Below, piece after piece: positions 41,984 through 49,432 of a stretch of DNA of 64,000 nt. The notes under the pieces are model-generated. The model worked only from the letters and a program-made list of their open reading frames with translations. It was not told where the DNA came from and ran no database searches. A program made the translations under genes and the position numbers. Source of the DNA: Butyrivibrio fibrisolvens (lineage in GTDB: Bacteria > Bacillota > Clostridia > Lachnospirales > Lachnospiraceae); the NCBI RefSeq assembly GCF_037113525.1, contig NZ_CP146963.1, positions 3,968,001 to 4,032,000 on the forward strand, read 5' to 3'. Every line of letters begins with the position of its first letter. Position 1 is the stretch's first letter.

Positions 41984-42096
41984 TGACATTCACCCCGTTC
42001 TTTGGATTTTATGAAAAGAGTTTCCGACCCGTTTCTGACCTTGAAAATATAAAAGGGCATAATTAGGCCTTTCACTCCACAATAAGTGCATTTTCC

Positions 42097-42125
42097 ATAT
42101 TAATGCAAATCTATACAAATGTCAA
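42097..42125 (-). promoter_or_regulatory. Sigma-A promoter of rpoB-rpoC
   Basis: On the minus strand perfect TTGACA (42120-42125), a 17-base spacer and TAATAT (42097-42102), about 105 bases before rpoB. A terminator after rplL separates the two units, so rpoBC is not simply dependent on the rplJL promoter as in E. coli. Confidence 0.88.
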
Positions 42126-42197
42126 ATGATTTTTTTGGTAAAAGAGCTGAAGAATAATTCCTGACAACTGAAATATCCAAACAAAAGATAAAAATAT

Positions 42198-42288
42198 AAG
42201 AATATAATATTAGATTTAAATTCAAGAATGAAATATAAGAAATAAATCTAAGAATAAAATATAAGAAACAAACTCAAGAATAAAAAAA
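42198..42288. repeat. 26-base tandem repeat beyond the rplL terminator
   Basis: Four copies start with AAGAAT at 42198, 42224, 42250 and 42276 (last one partial), each followed by AT-rich sequence such as AAAATATAAGAAATAAATCT. Period exactly 26. The array directly abuts the uridine-run side of the rplJL terminator. Confidence 0.85.
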
Positions 42289-42313
42289 GCGGAGAAGATT
42301 TCTCTTCTCCGCC
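42289..42313 (-). terminator. Rho-independent terminator after rplL
   Basis: GCGGAGAAGA and TCTTCTCCGC form a 10-base stem with a short loop, followed on the minus strand by seven T. It lies 27 bases after the rplL stop. Confidence 0.93.
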
Positions 42314-42339
42314 AGGTAAAAACATTATAAAGGTTTAAA

Positions 42340-42714
42340 TTACTTAAGAGTAACCTTAGCGCCTTCAGCCTCAACCTTAGCCTTGATATCCTCAGCTTCA
42401 GCCTTCTCAACGCCTTCTTTGATCATCTTAGGAGCGCCATCTACGAGATCCTTAGCTTCCTTGAGACCAAGACCTGTGATCTCACGAACAACCTTGATAA
42501 CCTTAACCTTGTTAGGACCAACTTCTGTAAGCTCTACGTTGAACTCAGACTGCTCTTCTGCAGCACCTGCGCCAGCGCCTGCTGCTGCTACAACAACACC
42601 AGCTGCTGCTGATACGCCGAATTCTTCCTCGCAAGCCTTTACGAGATCGTTAAGCTCAAGAACTGAAAGCTCTTTAATAGCGTCAATGATTTCCTGTGTG
42701 GATAACTTTGCCAT
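42340..42714 (-). CDS. rplL: 50S ribosomal protein L7/L12 (bL12)
   Basis: A 124-residue stalk protein. The N-terminal dimerisation part (MAKLSTQEIIDAIKELSVLE) is followed by an alanine/glycine-rich hinge and the C-terminal factor-binding domain with NKVKVIKVVREITGLGLKEA and KDLVDGAPKMIKEGV. Multiple copies bind L10 and recruit the translational GTPases. It follows rplJ and is closed by a strong terminator. Confidence 0.98.
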   Translation of the reverse strand: MAKLSTQEIIDAIKELSVLELNDLVKACEEEFGVSAAAGVVVAAAGAGAGAAEEQSEFNVELTEVGPNKVKVIKVVREITGLGLKEAKDLVDGAPKMIKEGVEKAEAEDIKAKVEAEGAKVTLK

Positions 42715-42812
42715 GATAATTTACCTCCATATAATTTGGTATAATTCTTTGTTATTAGTTTGCCTGACTATTCAGGCCTCACTTGAATTTTCAAGTATAT
42801 GCGACAGAATAA

Positions 42813-43367
42813 TTATTCTGCTGCAGGTGCTTCTTCAGCTGCAGGAGCTTCCTCAGCTGCTGGTGCCTCTGCTGTAGCTGCCTCAGGCTGCTTCTCTGCG
42901 ATCTGTTTGATAACGCGAGCGAAGTTTGCCATAGGTGACTGCATAGAACCAAGCAAACGGGAAAGGAGCTGATCCCTTGGAGGGATAGAAGCGATCTCCT
43001 TGATTGTGTTCTCGTCGAAGAATCTGCCTTCGCAAACACCACCCTTGATCTCAAGCTGTGGGTTCTTCTTAGCGAACTCTGCAAGAATACGAGCAGGTGC
43101 TGCAGGATCTGTTTCAGAAATAGCTGCTGCACTTGGTCCGTCGAGCATACCATCGAGCTGAGCAAAATCTGTTCCCTCGAATGCACGCTTCATCATTGTG
43201 TTCTTGTAAACCTTGTAAGTTACACCCTCTGCACGAAGAGCTCTACGAAGCTCTGTGTCCTGAGCAACTGTAAGTCCGCGGTAATCTACAAGAACAAGTG
43301 CCTGAGCATTTTTGATCTTCTCAGAGATCTCTGCTACTACAGGCTGCTTAATTTCAACCTTTGCCAT
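42813..43367 (-). CDS. rplJ: 50S ribosomal protein L10 (uL10) with an Ala/Glu/Pro tail
   Basis: A 184-residue L10, the base of the ribosomal stalk. The core shows KIKNAQALVLVDYRGLTVAQ, TVAQDTELRRALRAEGVTYK and the stalk-binding C-terminal helix. After about residue 163 the protein ends in a low-complexity tail with repeated EAPAAE units, absent in many L10 proteins. An L10 leader and attenuator lie upstream (43406-43527), so L10-L12 is expected to repress its own synthesis. Confidence 0.97.
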   Translation of the reverse strand: MAKVEIKQPVVAEISEKIKNAQALVLVDYRGLTVAQDTELRRALRAEGVTYKVYKNTMMKRAFEGTDFAQLDGMLDGPSAAAISETDPAAPARILAEFAKKNPQLEIKGGVCEGRFFDENTIKEIASIPPRDQLLSRLLGSMQSPMANFARVIKQIAEKQPEAATAEAPAAEEAPAAEEAPAAE

Positions 43368-43405
43368 GTTTTTTACCTCCTTATAGAATTGGCCGAATAA
43401 AAAAA

Positions 43406-43425
43406 CCTCCCAAAGACATGGGAGG
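43406..43425 (-). terminator. Attenuator terminator in the rplJ leader
   Basis: CCTCCCA/TGGGAGG forms a short strong stem, followed on the minus strand by seven to eight T, only about 40 bases before the rplJ start. Its place inside the leader, before the gene, marks it as an attenuator. Confidence 0.85.
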
Positions 43426-43527
43426 GTAAAGTCATAAACATATACTTTTCCTCGGCGGGCATTCGCTTACGCAAATTTACGGTTTTCACCACCTGCTGTC
43501 TTCGGCTTAGGTCTGACGACCTTGAAT
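43426..43527 (-). promoter_or_regulatory. Ribosomal protein L10 leader (autoregulatory)
   Basis: The transcript contains, in order, CCGAAGACAGCAGGTG and, after about 40 bases, GCCCGCCGAGGAAAAG. These are the two conserved blocks of the L10 leader family (L10_leader, RF00557), which mimic the L10-binding kink-turn of 23S rRNA. The attenuator follows directly, so binding of L10(L12)4 would presumably promote termination. Confidence 0.88.
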
Positions 43528-43557
43528 ACTATATAACATTTAAACGTATTTTGTCAA
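43528..43557 (-). promoter_or_regulatory. Promoter of rplJ-rplL
   Basis: On the minus strand perfect TTGACA (43552-43557), 18-base spacer and TATAGT (43528-43533), immediately upstream of the L10 leader and 33 bases after the capA-like stop. Confidence 0.8.
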
Positions 43558-43590
43558 TACTTTTTTATTATAATTTCGATTTTAATTTTT

Positions 43591-44976
43591 TTAACCCTGA
43601 GCATTATTAGGCGTTATATAGCCTTCACCATCAATAGTAACATTCGGTGAAATAGACTGCATAAAGTTGATGATCCTTGTTTTTTCATCTCCATAAGCCA
43701 TTCTTACAGTTGAAGATGACTGGATTCCAGGGATAAATCGCCAGCTCACAAGACCCTGGGTACTTATCTTGGCTTCAATAAGGCATGTATCAAGAGTCTT
43801 TGAATTAAAAAGATAATTACCCATACTGAAGATAACAGGAACACCATTAACATAATCAAGATTCTGCAATATATGCGGGTGATCGCCGATTATCAGGTCT
43901 GCTCCTGCATTTGCAAGATCAGCTGACTGGTTTTTTTGCAGATAATTAAGTTCAAGTGTGTTCTCAAGACCCCAATGCATATAAACTACAACGAAAGCAC
44001 CTGTAGCCTTAGCTTCAGCTACTCTCTGACATAAAAGTTCATCCTGTCTTACCCTGAAAACTCCGCTTTGAGTATCTGTAGCTCCCCTGGTAAAAGGTGG
44101 ATCGCTTCCTTCTATATCACAGCCACTTATAAAGGCAATCCTAAGGCCATTATTTGCAGTAAATGTAACTGTCTTTGAAGCTTCCTCCAGGTCACGACCA
44201 GCACCAACATATGGCATTTGGGCAGAATCAAGCGTTGTAAGCGTATTGGAAAGGCCTATTGCGCCATAGTCAAAAACATGGTTATTCCCTATGCTCACAA
44301 TATCAACGCCCATATCGAAAAGGTACTGAACAGAAGTCGGATTTGCATGAAATGTCCAGGTTTTGCCTTCCAGCGGAGCACCCTCCATTGTATATGGAAA
44401 CTCATTATTGACCATGCAAATATCTGCACTTCTCATACAATCAAGCAGGCCCTGATCTATAACACCCTCAATAGTGCCGCCATTTCTGGCAATGCTGTAC
44501 TTAATTGCATATTCTTCTGCAAAAAGTACATCTCCGCCGAACACTACTGTAGCAACATCTTCTCCATCAGCAATATCAAAAGTCAGTTCATTGGGTAATG
44601 GAGATACGTTTTGATCAGGCTCTGAAGCAACTTCTTCAGTTGAAGAGGCATTTGACGCTGCTGAAAGCGCAACGTCCTCATCGGTTATATCTGCAATATC
44701 AGTAGCACCCTCTTCACCGATTTCACTAACTTCTTCCTGAGTCATAGGCACTCCAACAGCACCGCTAAGATACTCAGTACCATTAGTATCAGATTCTATT
44801 TCATTACCGGATTCATCTATCTGAACTGCAGATGCACCAAGACTACTTTCATTTGCTGCAAGCTGACAGCCTGAAATACAAAAAACAAGAACCATAGCTG
44901 GAAAAAAACTACGCACAAGCCCTCTTCCATAGCATTTCAGGCGTCTTACATACACCTTATGTTCTCTTCTTCGCAT
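43591..44976 (-). CDS. CapA-family putative lipoprotein (metallophosphatase fold)
   Basis: A 461-residue protein. The N-terminal basic segment and hydrophobic stretch FFPAMVLVFCISGC give a lipobox with Cys37, so it is probably an extracytoplasmic lipoprotein. After an acidic Ser/Thr/Glu-rich linker (about 40-125) comes the PGA_cap (CapA) domain: VVFGGDVLF, MVNNEFPYTM, SIGNNHVFDYG, VYMHWGLE and IIGDHPHILQN, a metallophosphatase-type set of metal ligands. Relatives act in poly-gamma-glutamate capsule or cell-envelope processes; no capB/C genes are near. GGGAGG precedes the ATG at 44976; the ATG four codons earlier lies in that site. It interrupts the usual rplA-rplJ neighbourhood. Confidence 0.88.
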   Translation of the reverse strand: MRRREHKVYVRRLKCYGRGLVRSFFPAMVLVFCISGCQLAANESSLGASAVQIDESGNEIESDTNGTEYLSGAVGVPMTQEEVSEIGEEGATDIADITDEDVALSAASNASSTEEVASEPDQNVSPLPNELTFDIADGEDVATVVFGGDVLFAEEYAIKYSIARNGGTIEGVIDQGLLDCMRSADICMVNNEFPYTMEGAPLEGKTWTFHANPTSVQYLFDMGVDIVSIGNNHVFDYGAIGLSNTLTTLDSAQMPYVGAGRDLEEASKTVTFTANNGLRIAFISGCDIEGSDPPFTRGATDTQSGVFRVRQDELLCQRVAEAKATGAFVVVYMHWGLENTLELNYLQKNQSADLANAGADLIIGDHPHILQNLDYVNGVPVIFSMGNYLFNSKTLDTCLIEAKISTQGLVSWRFIPGIQSSSTVRMAYGDEKTRIINFMQSISPNVTIDGEGYITPNNAQG

Positions 44977-45161
44977 TAGACCTCCCATTATGACATAGAA
45001 TTATTAGAAAACGTAGTTGAAAAGCACTTCTGATCTTATATTCAATCAGCTTATATATTCTATATTCTAATGTTAGCAATAAGAACGACTTTCATCAATA
45101 GCCGCATTTAATTAGGTTTTATAAAAATTCATGCAAGAAAAATGTTGATATACATAAAGTT

Positions 45162-45276
45162 GAACATTCATAAAATAGAACATTCATAAAATAGAGCATA
45201 AAATACAGCATAAAAAAGAGCATAAAAAAGAGCATAAAAAAGAGCATAAAAAAGAGCATAAAAAAGAGCATAAAAA
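45162..45276. repeat. Tandem repeat of 16- then 12-base units beyond the rplA terminator
   Basis: Two copies of GAACATTCATAAAATA (45162-45193) pass through GAGCATAAAATA and CAGCATAAAAAA into five perfect copies of AGAGCATAAAAA (45217-45276). The units get more uniform toward the terminator, which looks like ongoing slippage expansion at that end. On the minus strand each unit carries TTTTTT(A)TGCTC, so the array extends the uridine run of the terminator many times. Confidence 0.92.
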
Positions 45277-45277
45277 A

Positions 45278-45304
45278 GCAGCCACCATCAGAGATGGTGG
45301 CTGC
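45278..45304 (-). terminator. Rho-independent terminator after rplA
   Basis: GCAGCCACCATC and the complementary GATGGTGGCTGC-type arm form an 11-12-base stem with a 4-5-base loop, followed on the minus strand by TTTTTT and then the repeat array. Confidence 0.95.
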
Positions 45305-45335
45305 CTCGATAGCTTATTAAGTTACCGACCGTTAA

Positions 45336-46025
45336 TTAATAACGGTTAGCTACGATCTTAACGCCAGGTCCCATTGTTGTTGCAAGGGAGATAGACTTAA
45401 GATACTGACCCTTAACTGAGCTTGGCTTAGCCTTGGAAATAGCTTCCATAATAGCATTGTAGTTCTCTGTGAGCTGCTGCTCTGTGAAAGATGCCTTTCC
45501 GATCGGAACGTGTACAATGTTAGCCTTGTCAAGACGGTACTCAATCTTACCAGCCTTGATATCAGCAATAGCCTTAGCAACATCCATAGTAACTGTGCCA
45601 GCCTTAGGGTTAGGCATAAGTCCCTTAGGACCAAGAACCTTACCAAGACGACCAACAACACCCATCATATCAGGTGTAGCTACTACTACGTCGAAATCAA
45701 GCCATCCCTCGTTCTGGATCTTAGGGATAAGCTCATCTCCACCTACATAATCAGCGCCAGCTGCCTGAGCCTCGTCAAGCTTTGTACCCTTAGCGAATAC
45801 AAGAACTTTAACTGTCTTACCAGTTCCGTTAGGGAGTACTACTGCTCCACGGATCTGCTGATCAGCGTGACGGGAATCACAACCAGTTCTGATGTGAAGT
45901 TCTACAGTTTCATCAAATTTTGCAGAAGCAGACTTCTTGACAAGAGCAATTGCTTCGTCAGCTTCATACAGCTTTGCTTTTTCGATCAGCTTTGCAGCTT
46001 CAACATATTTCTTTCCGTGCTTCAT
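45336..46025 (-). CDS. rplA: 50S ribosomal protein L1 (uL1)
   Basis: A 229-residue L1, which forms the mobile stalk at the E site and represses its own operon in E. coli. It shows MKHGKKYVEAAKLIEKAKLY, PNGTGKTVKVLVFAKGTKLD and MGVVGRLGKVLGPKGLMPNP followed by KAGTVTMDVAKAI. It starts 15 bases after rplK. A strong terminator follows, so it ends the rpmG-secE-nusG-rplK-rplA unit. Confidence 0.98.
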   Translation of the reverse strand: MKHGKKYVEAAKLIEKAKLYEADEAIALVKKSASAKFDETVELHIRTGCDSRHADQQIRGAVVLPNGTGKTVKVLVFAKGTKLDEAQAAGADYVGGDELIPKIQNEGWLDFDVVVATPDMMGVVGRLGKVLGPKGLMPNPKAGTVTMDVAKAIADIKAGKIEYRLDKANIVHVPIGKASFTEQQLTENYNAIMEAISKAKPSSVKGQYLKSISLATTMGPGVKIVANRY

Positions 46026-46040
46026 GATCTGCTCTCCTCC

Positions 46041-46466
46041 TTAGTCTACTACTTCTATACCCATACTGCGTGCTGTACCAGCAACCATACTCATAGCTGC
46101 TTCAATAGTATTAGCATTCAGATCAGGCATCTTCATTTCAGCGATCTCGCGGATCTTGTCCTTAGAAACCTTAGCAACCTTGTTCTTGTTCGGAACACCG
46201 GATGCCTTCTGCAGGTTACAAGCCTTCTTGAGAAGAACTGCTGCAGGGGGAGTCTTTGTGATGAATGTGAAGCTTCTGTCTGTGTAAACAGTGATAACAA
46301 CAGGGATGATAAGGTCACCCTTATCTGCTGTCTTAGCGTTGAACTGCTTTGTGAATTCAACGATGTTAACGCCGTGCTGACCAAGAGCTGGTCCAACTGG
46401 CGGTGCCGGTGTTGCTTTGCCGGCCTGGATCTGTAACTTAATGTATCCTTCGACTTTCTTTGCCAT
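46041..46466 (-). CDS. rplK: 50S ribosomal protein L11 (uL11)
   Basis: The standard 141-residue L11 of the GTPase-associated centre. The N-terminal domain has the proline switch GKATPAPPVGPALGQHGVNI, where thiopeptide resistance can arise and which is wild type here. The C-terminal rRNA-binding domain includes KIREIAEMKMPDLNANTIEA. It lies between nusG and rplA; the 195-base gap after nusG may hold a leader, with a stem GGTTGA/TCAACC at about 46492-46514. Confidence 0.98.
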   Translation of the reverse strand: MAKKVEGYIKLQIQAGKATPAPPVGPALGQHGVNIVEFTKQFNAKTADKGDLIIPVVITVYTDRSFTFITKTPPAAVLLKKACNLQKASGVPNKNKVAKVSKDKIREIAEMKMPDLNANTIEAAMSMVAGTARSMGIEVVD

Positions 46467-46661
46467 TTTGGCTTCCTCCTAAGAAAATATGTGGTTGAGC
46501 GCAAAAGAATCAACCGTTCCGAAGACTCAGAACAGCTACCTAGGGGCTATAGACCTTCTGCTCCCACTCCATAGGTGAATATATCTATATAAAGCATTAC
46601 TGCTCTATATCAAAACAAAACGTTTATACCGAACCAGTATAAATCCAGCTAATAAATACTA

Positions 46662-47282
46662 TTAGCTATCAATTCTACGCACTTCTGCGAAACTGATCTC
46701 AACAGGAGTCTCACGACCAAACAGTTCTACATTGATAGTAGCTGTCTGCTTACTGTAATCCATACGCTGAACGATACCTGCTGTATCCTTCCAAACGCCT
46801 GCAACAACAGCAATCTCGTCTCCAACTTCGAAATCAACTGTCACGTTCTGAGTCTTAATACCAAGAGGCTTAATCTCAGCATCTGACAACGGTACAGGCT
46901 TAGATCCCGGACCTACGAAACCTGTTACACCCCTGGTATTACGTACTACATACCATGTGTCATCATTCATAATCATATGAACAAGGACATAACCAGGGAA
47001 CATCTTACGTTGAACAGTCTTCTTTGCACCATTCTTAACTTCAACTACATCCTGAAGCGGAACGCGCACCTCAAGAATCTGATCTTCCAGGTGACGATTT
47101 TCAATTGTCTTATCAAGATTGGCTTTTACCTTATTCTCATATCCTGAATAAGTGTGAGCAACATACCACTTTGCTTCAGAAGTCTTATCCTCTTCTGAAA
47201 GGGCATCCTGACTTTCGGCTACATTTTCAACTTCAGCTGATTCTGCAGCTTCGCTCATGTTGTTCTTTTCTTCTTCTGCCAT
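46662..47282 (-). CDS. nusG: Transcription termination/antitermination factor NusG
   Basis: A 206-residue NusG. The NGN domain has KWYVAHTYSGYENKVKANLD and RKMFPGYVLVHMIMNDDTWY with VRNTRGVTGFVGPGSKPVPL, and the KOW domain has DEIAVVAGVWKDTAGIVQRM. The N-terminus carries an extra acidic about 35 residues. The start at 47282 is chosen since GAGGAG is properly spaced only for this second ATG. It links RNA polymerase with Rho or ribosomal S10. It follows secE. Confidence 0.97.
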   Translation of the reverse strand: MAEEEKNNMSEAAESAEVENVAESQDALSEEDKTSEAKWYVAHTYSGYENKVKANLDKTIENRHLEDQILEVRVPLQDVVEVKNGAKKTVQRKMFPGYVLVHMIMNDDTWYVVRNTRGVTGFVGPGSKPVPLSDAEIKPLGIKTQNVTVDFEVGDEIAVVAGVWKDTAGIVQRMDYSKQTATINVELFGRETPVEISFAEVRRIDS

Positions 47283-47337
47283 TTGCATCTCCTCATCAAA
47301 TTCCTGCTACTGTGAATAACTGCTTAACATCCTCAGA

Positions 47338-47586
47338 TTACAGGCTCTGAATGAAATTTAAGCCAAGTCCGAAAACATAATCAAGAACAGCAATAAGAGC
47401 AGCCATAACCGCGCAGATAATAGTTACTGCTACTGTCTGCTTACCAACAGTCTCTCTTGAAGGCCATGTAATCTTAGTAAACTCTGATTTAAGACCTTCC
47501 CAGAATGAGCTGATTGTTTTCTTCTTAGGCTCTTTCTTTTCAGAAGCTTTATCTTTTAATACTTCTGTCTTATCTGATTCTCCCAT
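47338..47586 (-). CDS. secE: Protein translocase subunit SecE
   Basis: An 82-residue single-pass membrane protein. The charged N-terminus is followed by the conserved amphipathic SFWEGLKSEFTKITWPSRET and a single transmembrane segment (about 50-75). SecE clamps SecY. It sits in the conserved rpmG-secE-nusG order. Confidence 0.97.
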   Translation of the reverse strand: MGESDKTEVLKDKASEKKEPKKKTISSFWEGLKSEFTKITWPSRETVGKQTVAVTIICAVMAALIAVLDYVFGLGLNFIQSL

Positions 47587-47613
47587 TGTATCGGTCTCCC
47601 TTCTGTCGCAGGA

Positions 47614-47763
47614 TTACTTTGTCTCCTTGTGCATTGTGTGCTTTCTGCAGAAAGGACAGTACTTCTTGATCTCCATACGATCTGGGTGAGTCTTCTTATC
47701 CTTTGTAGTATCATAGTTACGGTTCTTGCATTCTGTGCAAGCAAGTGTAATTCTTGTACGCAT
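47614..47763 (-). CDS. rpmG: 50S ribosomal protein L33, zinc-binding form (bL33)
   Basis: A 49-codon gene reading MRTRITLACTECKNRNYDTT and ending CPFCRKHTMHKETK. The zinc ligands are Cys9, Cys12, Cys36 and Cys39 (C+ form). GGAGG precedes the ATG at 47763. First gene of rpmG-secE-nusG-rplK-rplA. Confidence 0.98.
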   Translation of the reverse strand: MRTRITLACTECKNRNYDTTKDKKTHPDRMEIKKYCPFCRKHTMHKETK

Positions 47764-47852
47764 CTCTCTACCTCCGCGCGCTTTCTATCTTTTTTCTTAA
47801 AGGTCAAATTTTATGCATAAAAAAAAGACCTAAAATTTCATGTCGCTGTACT

Positions 47853-47881
47853 AGAATATCATAGAGCCGTGAATTCGTCAA
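47853..47881 (-). promoter_or_regulatory. Sigma-A promoter of rpmG-secE-nusG-rplK-rplA
   Basis: On the minus strand TTGACG (47876-47881), a 17-base spacer and TATTCT (47853-47858), about 90 bases before rpmG. The leader contains GGTC...GACC arms around an eight-T run (about 47805-47835), possibly a weak attenuator. Confidence 0.78.
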
Positions 47882-48013
47882 TATTTTTTTGTAATAATTC
47901 ACATAATCAAGAACCATCTTATTTGTAAAAGTAAATTCCAGCCCTTATAGGATTAAGATTAAATTAGCTAATTATCAAGATAAATATGGAAAATAGCGAT
48001 TTTCAATCGCATA

Positions 48014-49210
48014 TTATTCCTCTTCGTTTTTTTCCACAAAAACTTCGTTCCAGTTAATCACATTGCGAATATACGGATCAGCGCCATATACACCTTCAAG
48101 ATATCTCTTGGCATACTTCTTATCTTTGATCCTGTCCTCCTGAACGACAAAATCCGCAAGACTGTAAAGAACAGTCCTCTGGTGTTCACTTCTTGCAGCA
48201 AACCATATCTCATCACGTCGAAGGAAGTCCTTATCAAGCGCCACCATATCATATGAAGTCAAGATCAGCTGTGCGTTTCGCCGATTACTGTTTCTATTCA
48301 GATAATATCCAAGAATATGCTTAAGTATTGATGGATGAAGTTCAAGCATACCTGAATCAAGCATTACCGCCTGGCCCTTTAGAAGGCTGTTAGCAATAAC
48401 CGGAAGAAGATATATTGTCTTCCTGATACCAGAAGATTCTGCTTCTAGAGGAATCTCGTATTTAGCATCGCCAATCTGATGAGTCACATAAATCTTACTG
48501 CGTATAACCTTAAGGTCAACAATATCAAGGTCAAGTTCAGCGATCATATTTCTGAAAAGATCCCATACGTCTTCCTGAGAAAGTGCATCTGTAAGAAGCA
48601 CGTCTGCATTTTTCTCATCCTGCATGAAATCAAGACCGCTTACAAAGAAGTTTGTAGCATCAGTAACTATCTCATTTTCCGGGAAAAGACGTATGATCCT
48701 TCCAAGAAACGTTTCGCTTCCTGTTATATCTGTAGCTTTCTCAAGCTTTTTTTCATCGGCTTTGAATATTTTTCTTACAGTAACTTCGTTTTCTTTTCTT
48801 TCGAATATAGAAGCTCTACGCCAGTTGTCATTGTTGATACGATCAAGGCTTTCATATACAACACTTGCTTCTTTAATATGCAGCCGATACCTGTACTCAG
48901 CATTTTCTGAAGAAAAAATGATCTCGAACTTACTAGGATCATTTCTGCTTTCTTTTGAAAAATAAAAAGGAACAACTTCTTCGCCGCCCGCCTGGCCAAG
49001 GACAAGACCTTTAACAAGCTCAATCGCTTTAAGAAGATTCGATTTACCGCTACCGTTTGGTCCATAGATTATAGCCAGTGGAAGAAATTCATCATCTTCA
49101 AGCTCTATTATATGATCCTTATGCTCTTTAACTTCAGAAACAGCCTGAAGATCAAGAGTTACAGTATCCTTTATGCTTTTATAATTATTAACTGTAAACT
49201 GTATAAGCAT
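48014..49210 (-). CDS. AAA15/COG1106-type ATPase with altered catalytic residues
   Basis: A 398-residue SMC/OLD-like AAA ATPase. It begins MLIQFTVNNYKSIKDTVTLD with Walker A GPNGSGKS (50-57). The signature-like LEAESSGIRKTIYLLPVIAN and LELHPSILKHILGYYLNRN with AQLILTSYDMVALD follow. In this family I expect a Walker B ending in Asp-Glu and a switch Thr-x-His-Asp; here they read LDSG (Ser286 for Glu) and TSYD (Tyr320 for His). So nucleotide binding may be kept but hydrolysis impaired. Relatives occur in abortive infection and RloB-like pairs; no partner gene is next to it. AAAGGAG precedes the ATG at 49210; eight codons upstream are rejected. Confidence 0.85.
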   Translation of the reverse strand: MLIQFTVNNYKSIKDTVTLDLQAVSEVKEHKDHIIELEDDEFLPLAIIYGPNGSGKSNLLKAIELVKGLVLGQAGGEEVVPFYFSKESRNDPSKFEIIFSSENAEYRYRLHIKEASVVYESLDRINNDNWRRASIFERKENEVTVRKIFKADEKKLEKATDITGSETFLGRIIRLFPENEIVTDATNFFVSGLDFMQDEKNADVLLTDALSQEDVWDLFRNMIAELDLDIVDLKVIRSKIYVTHQIGDAKYEIPLEAESSGIRKTIYLLPVIANSLLKGQAVMLDSGMLELHPSILKHILGYYLNRNSNRRNAQLILTSYDMVALDKDFLRRDEIWFAARSEHQRTVLYSLADFVVQEDRIKDKKYAKRYLEGVYGADPYIRNVINWNEVFVEKNEEE

Positions 49211-49378
49211 ACGACTCCTTTCGTATTCTCCCATTTATTAATACCTATCGGCAATATTGATATATTCTTTATGTATTACCCTATCGATAAGATCAGCATA
49301 GTCTTAATATTTAACTCTATCACTACCACCAACGTAGCTTTAATATATAACTATCTGCTATTTCTTCATAAAAAAAGA

Positions 49379-49400
49379 GCAGAACGCCGTAGCGTCTGCC
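49379..49400 (-). terminator. Rho-independent terminator after prfB
   Basis: GCAGAACGC and GCGTCTGCC form a stem with loop CGTA and one mismatch, followed on the minus strand by TCTTTTTTT. It lies 33 bases after the prfB stop. Confidence 0.92.
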
Positions 49401-49432
49401 CCTTTGCATTTTCATATTATAGGAGAAAAAAC

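Noticed and set aside
45510..46436. A 308-codon plus-strand ORF opposite rplA and rplK
   Set aside because: Antisense shadow of two ribosomal-protein genes with biased Ser/Cys/Leu composition and no ribosome binding site.
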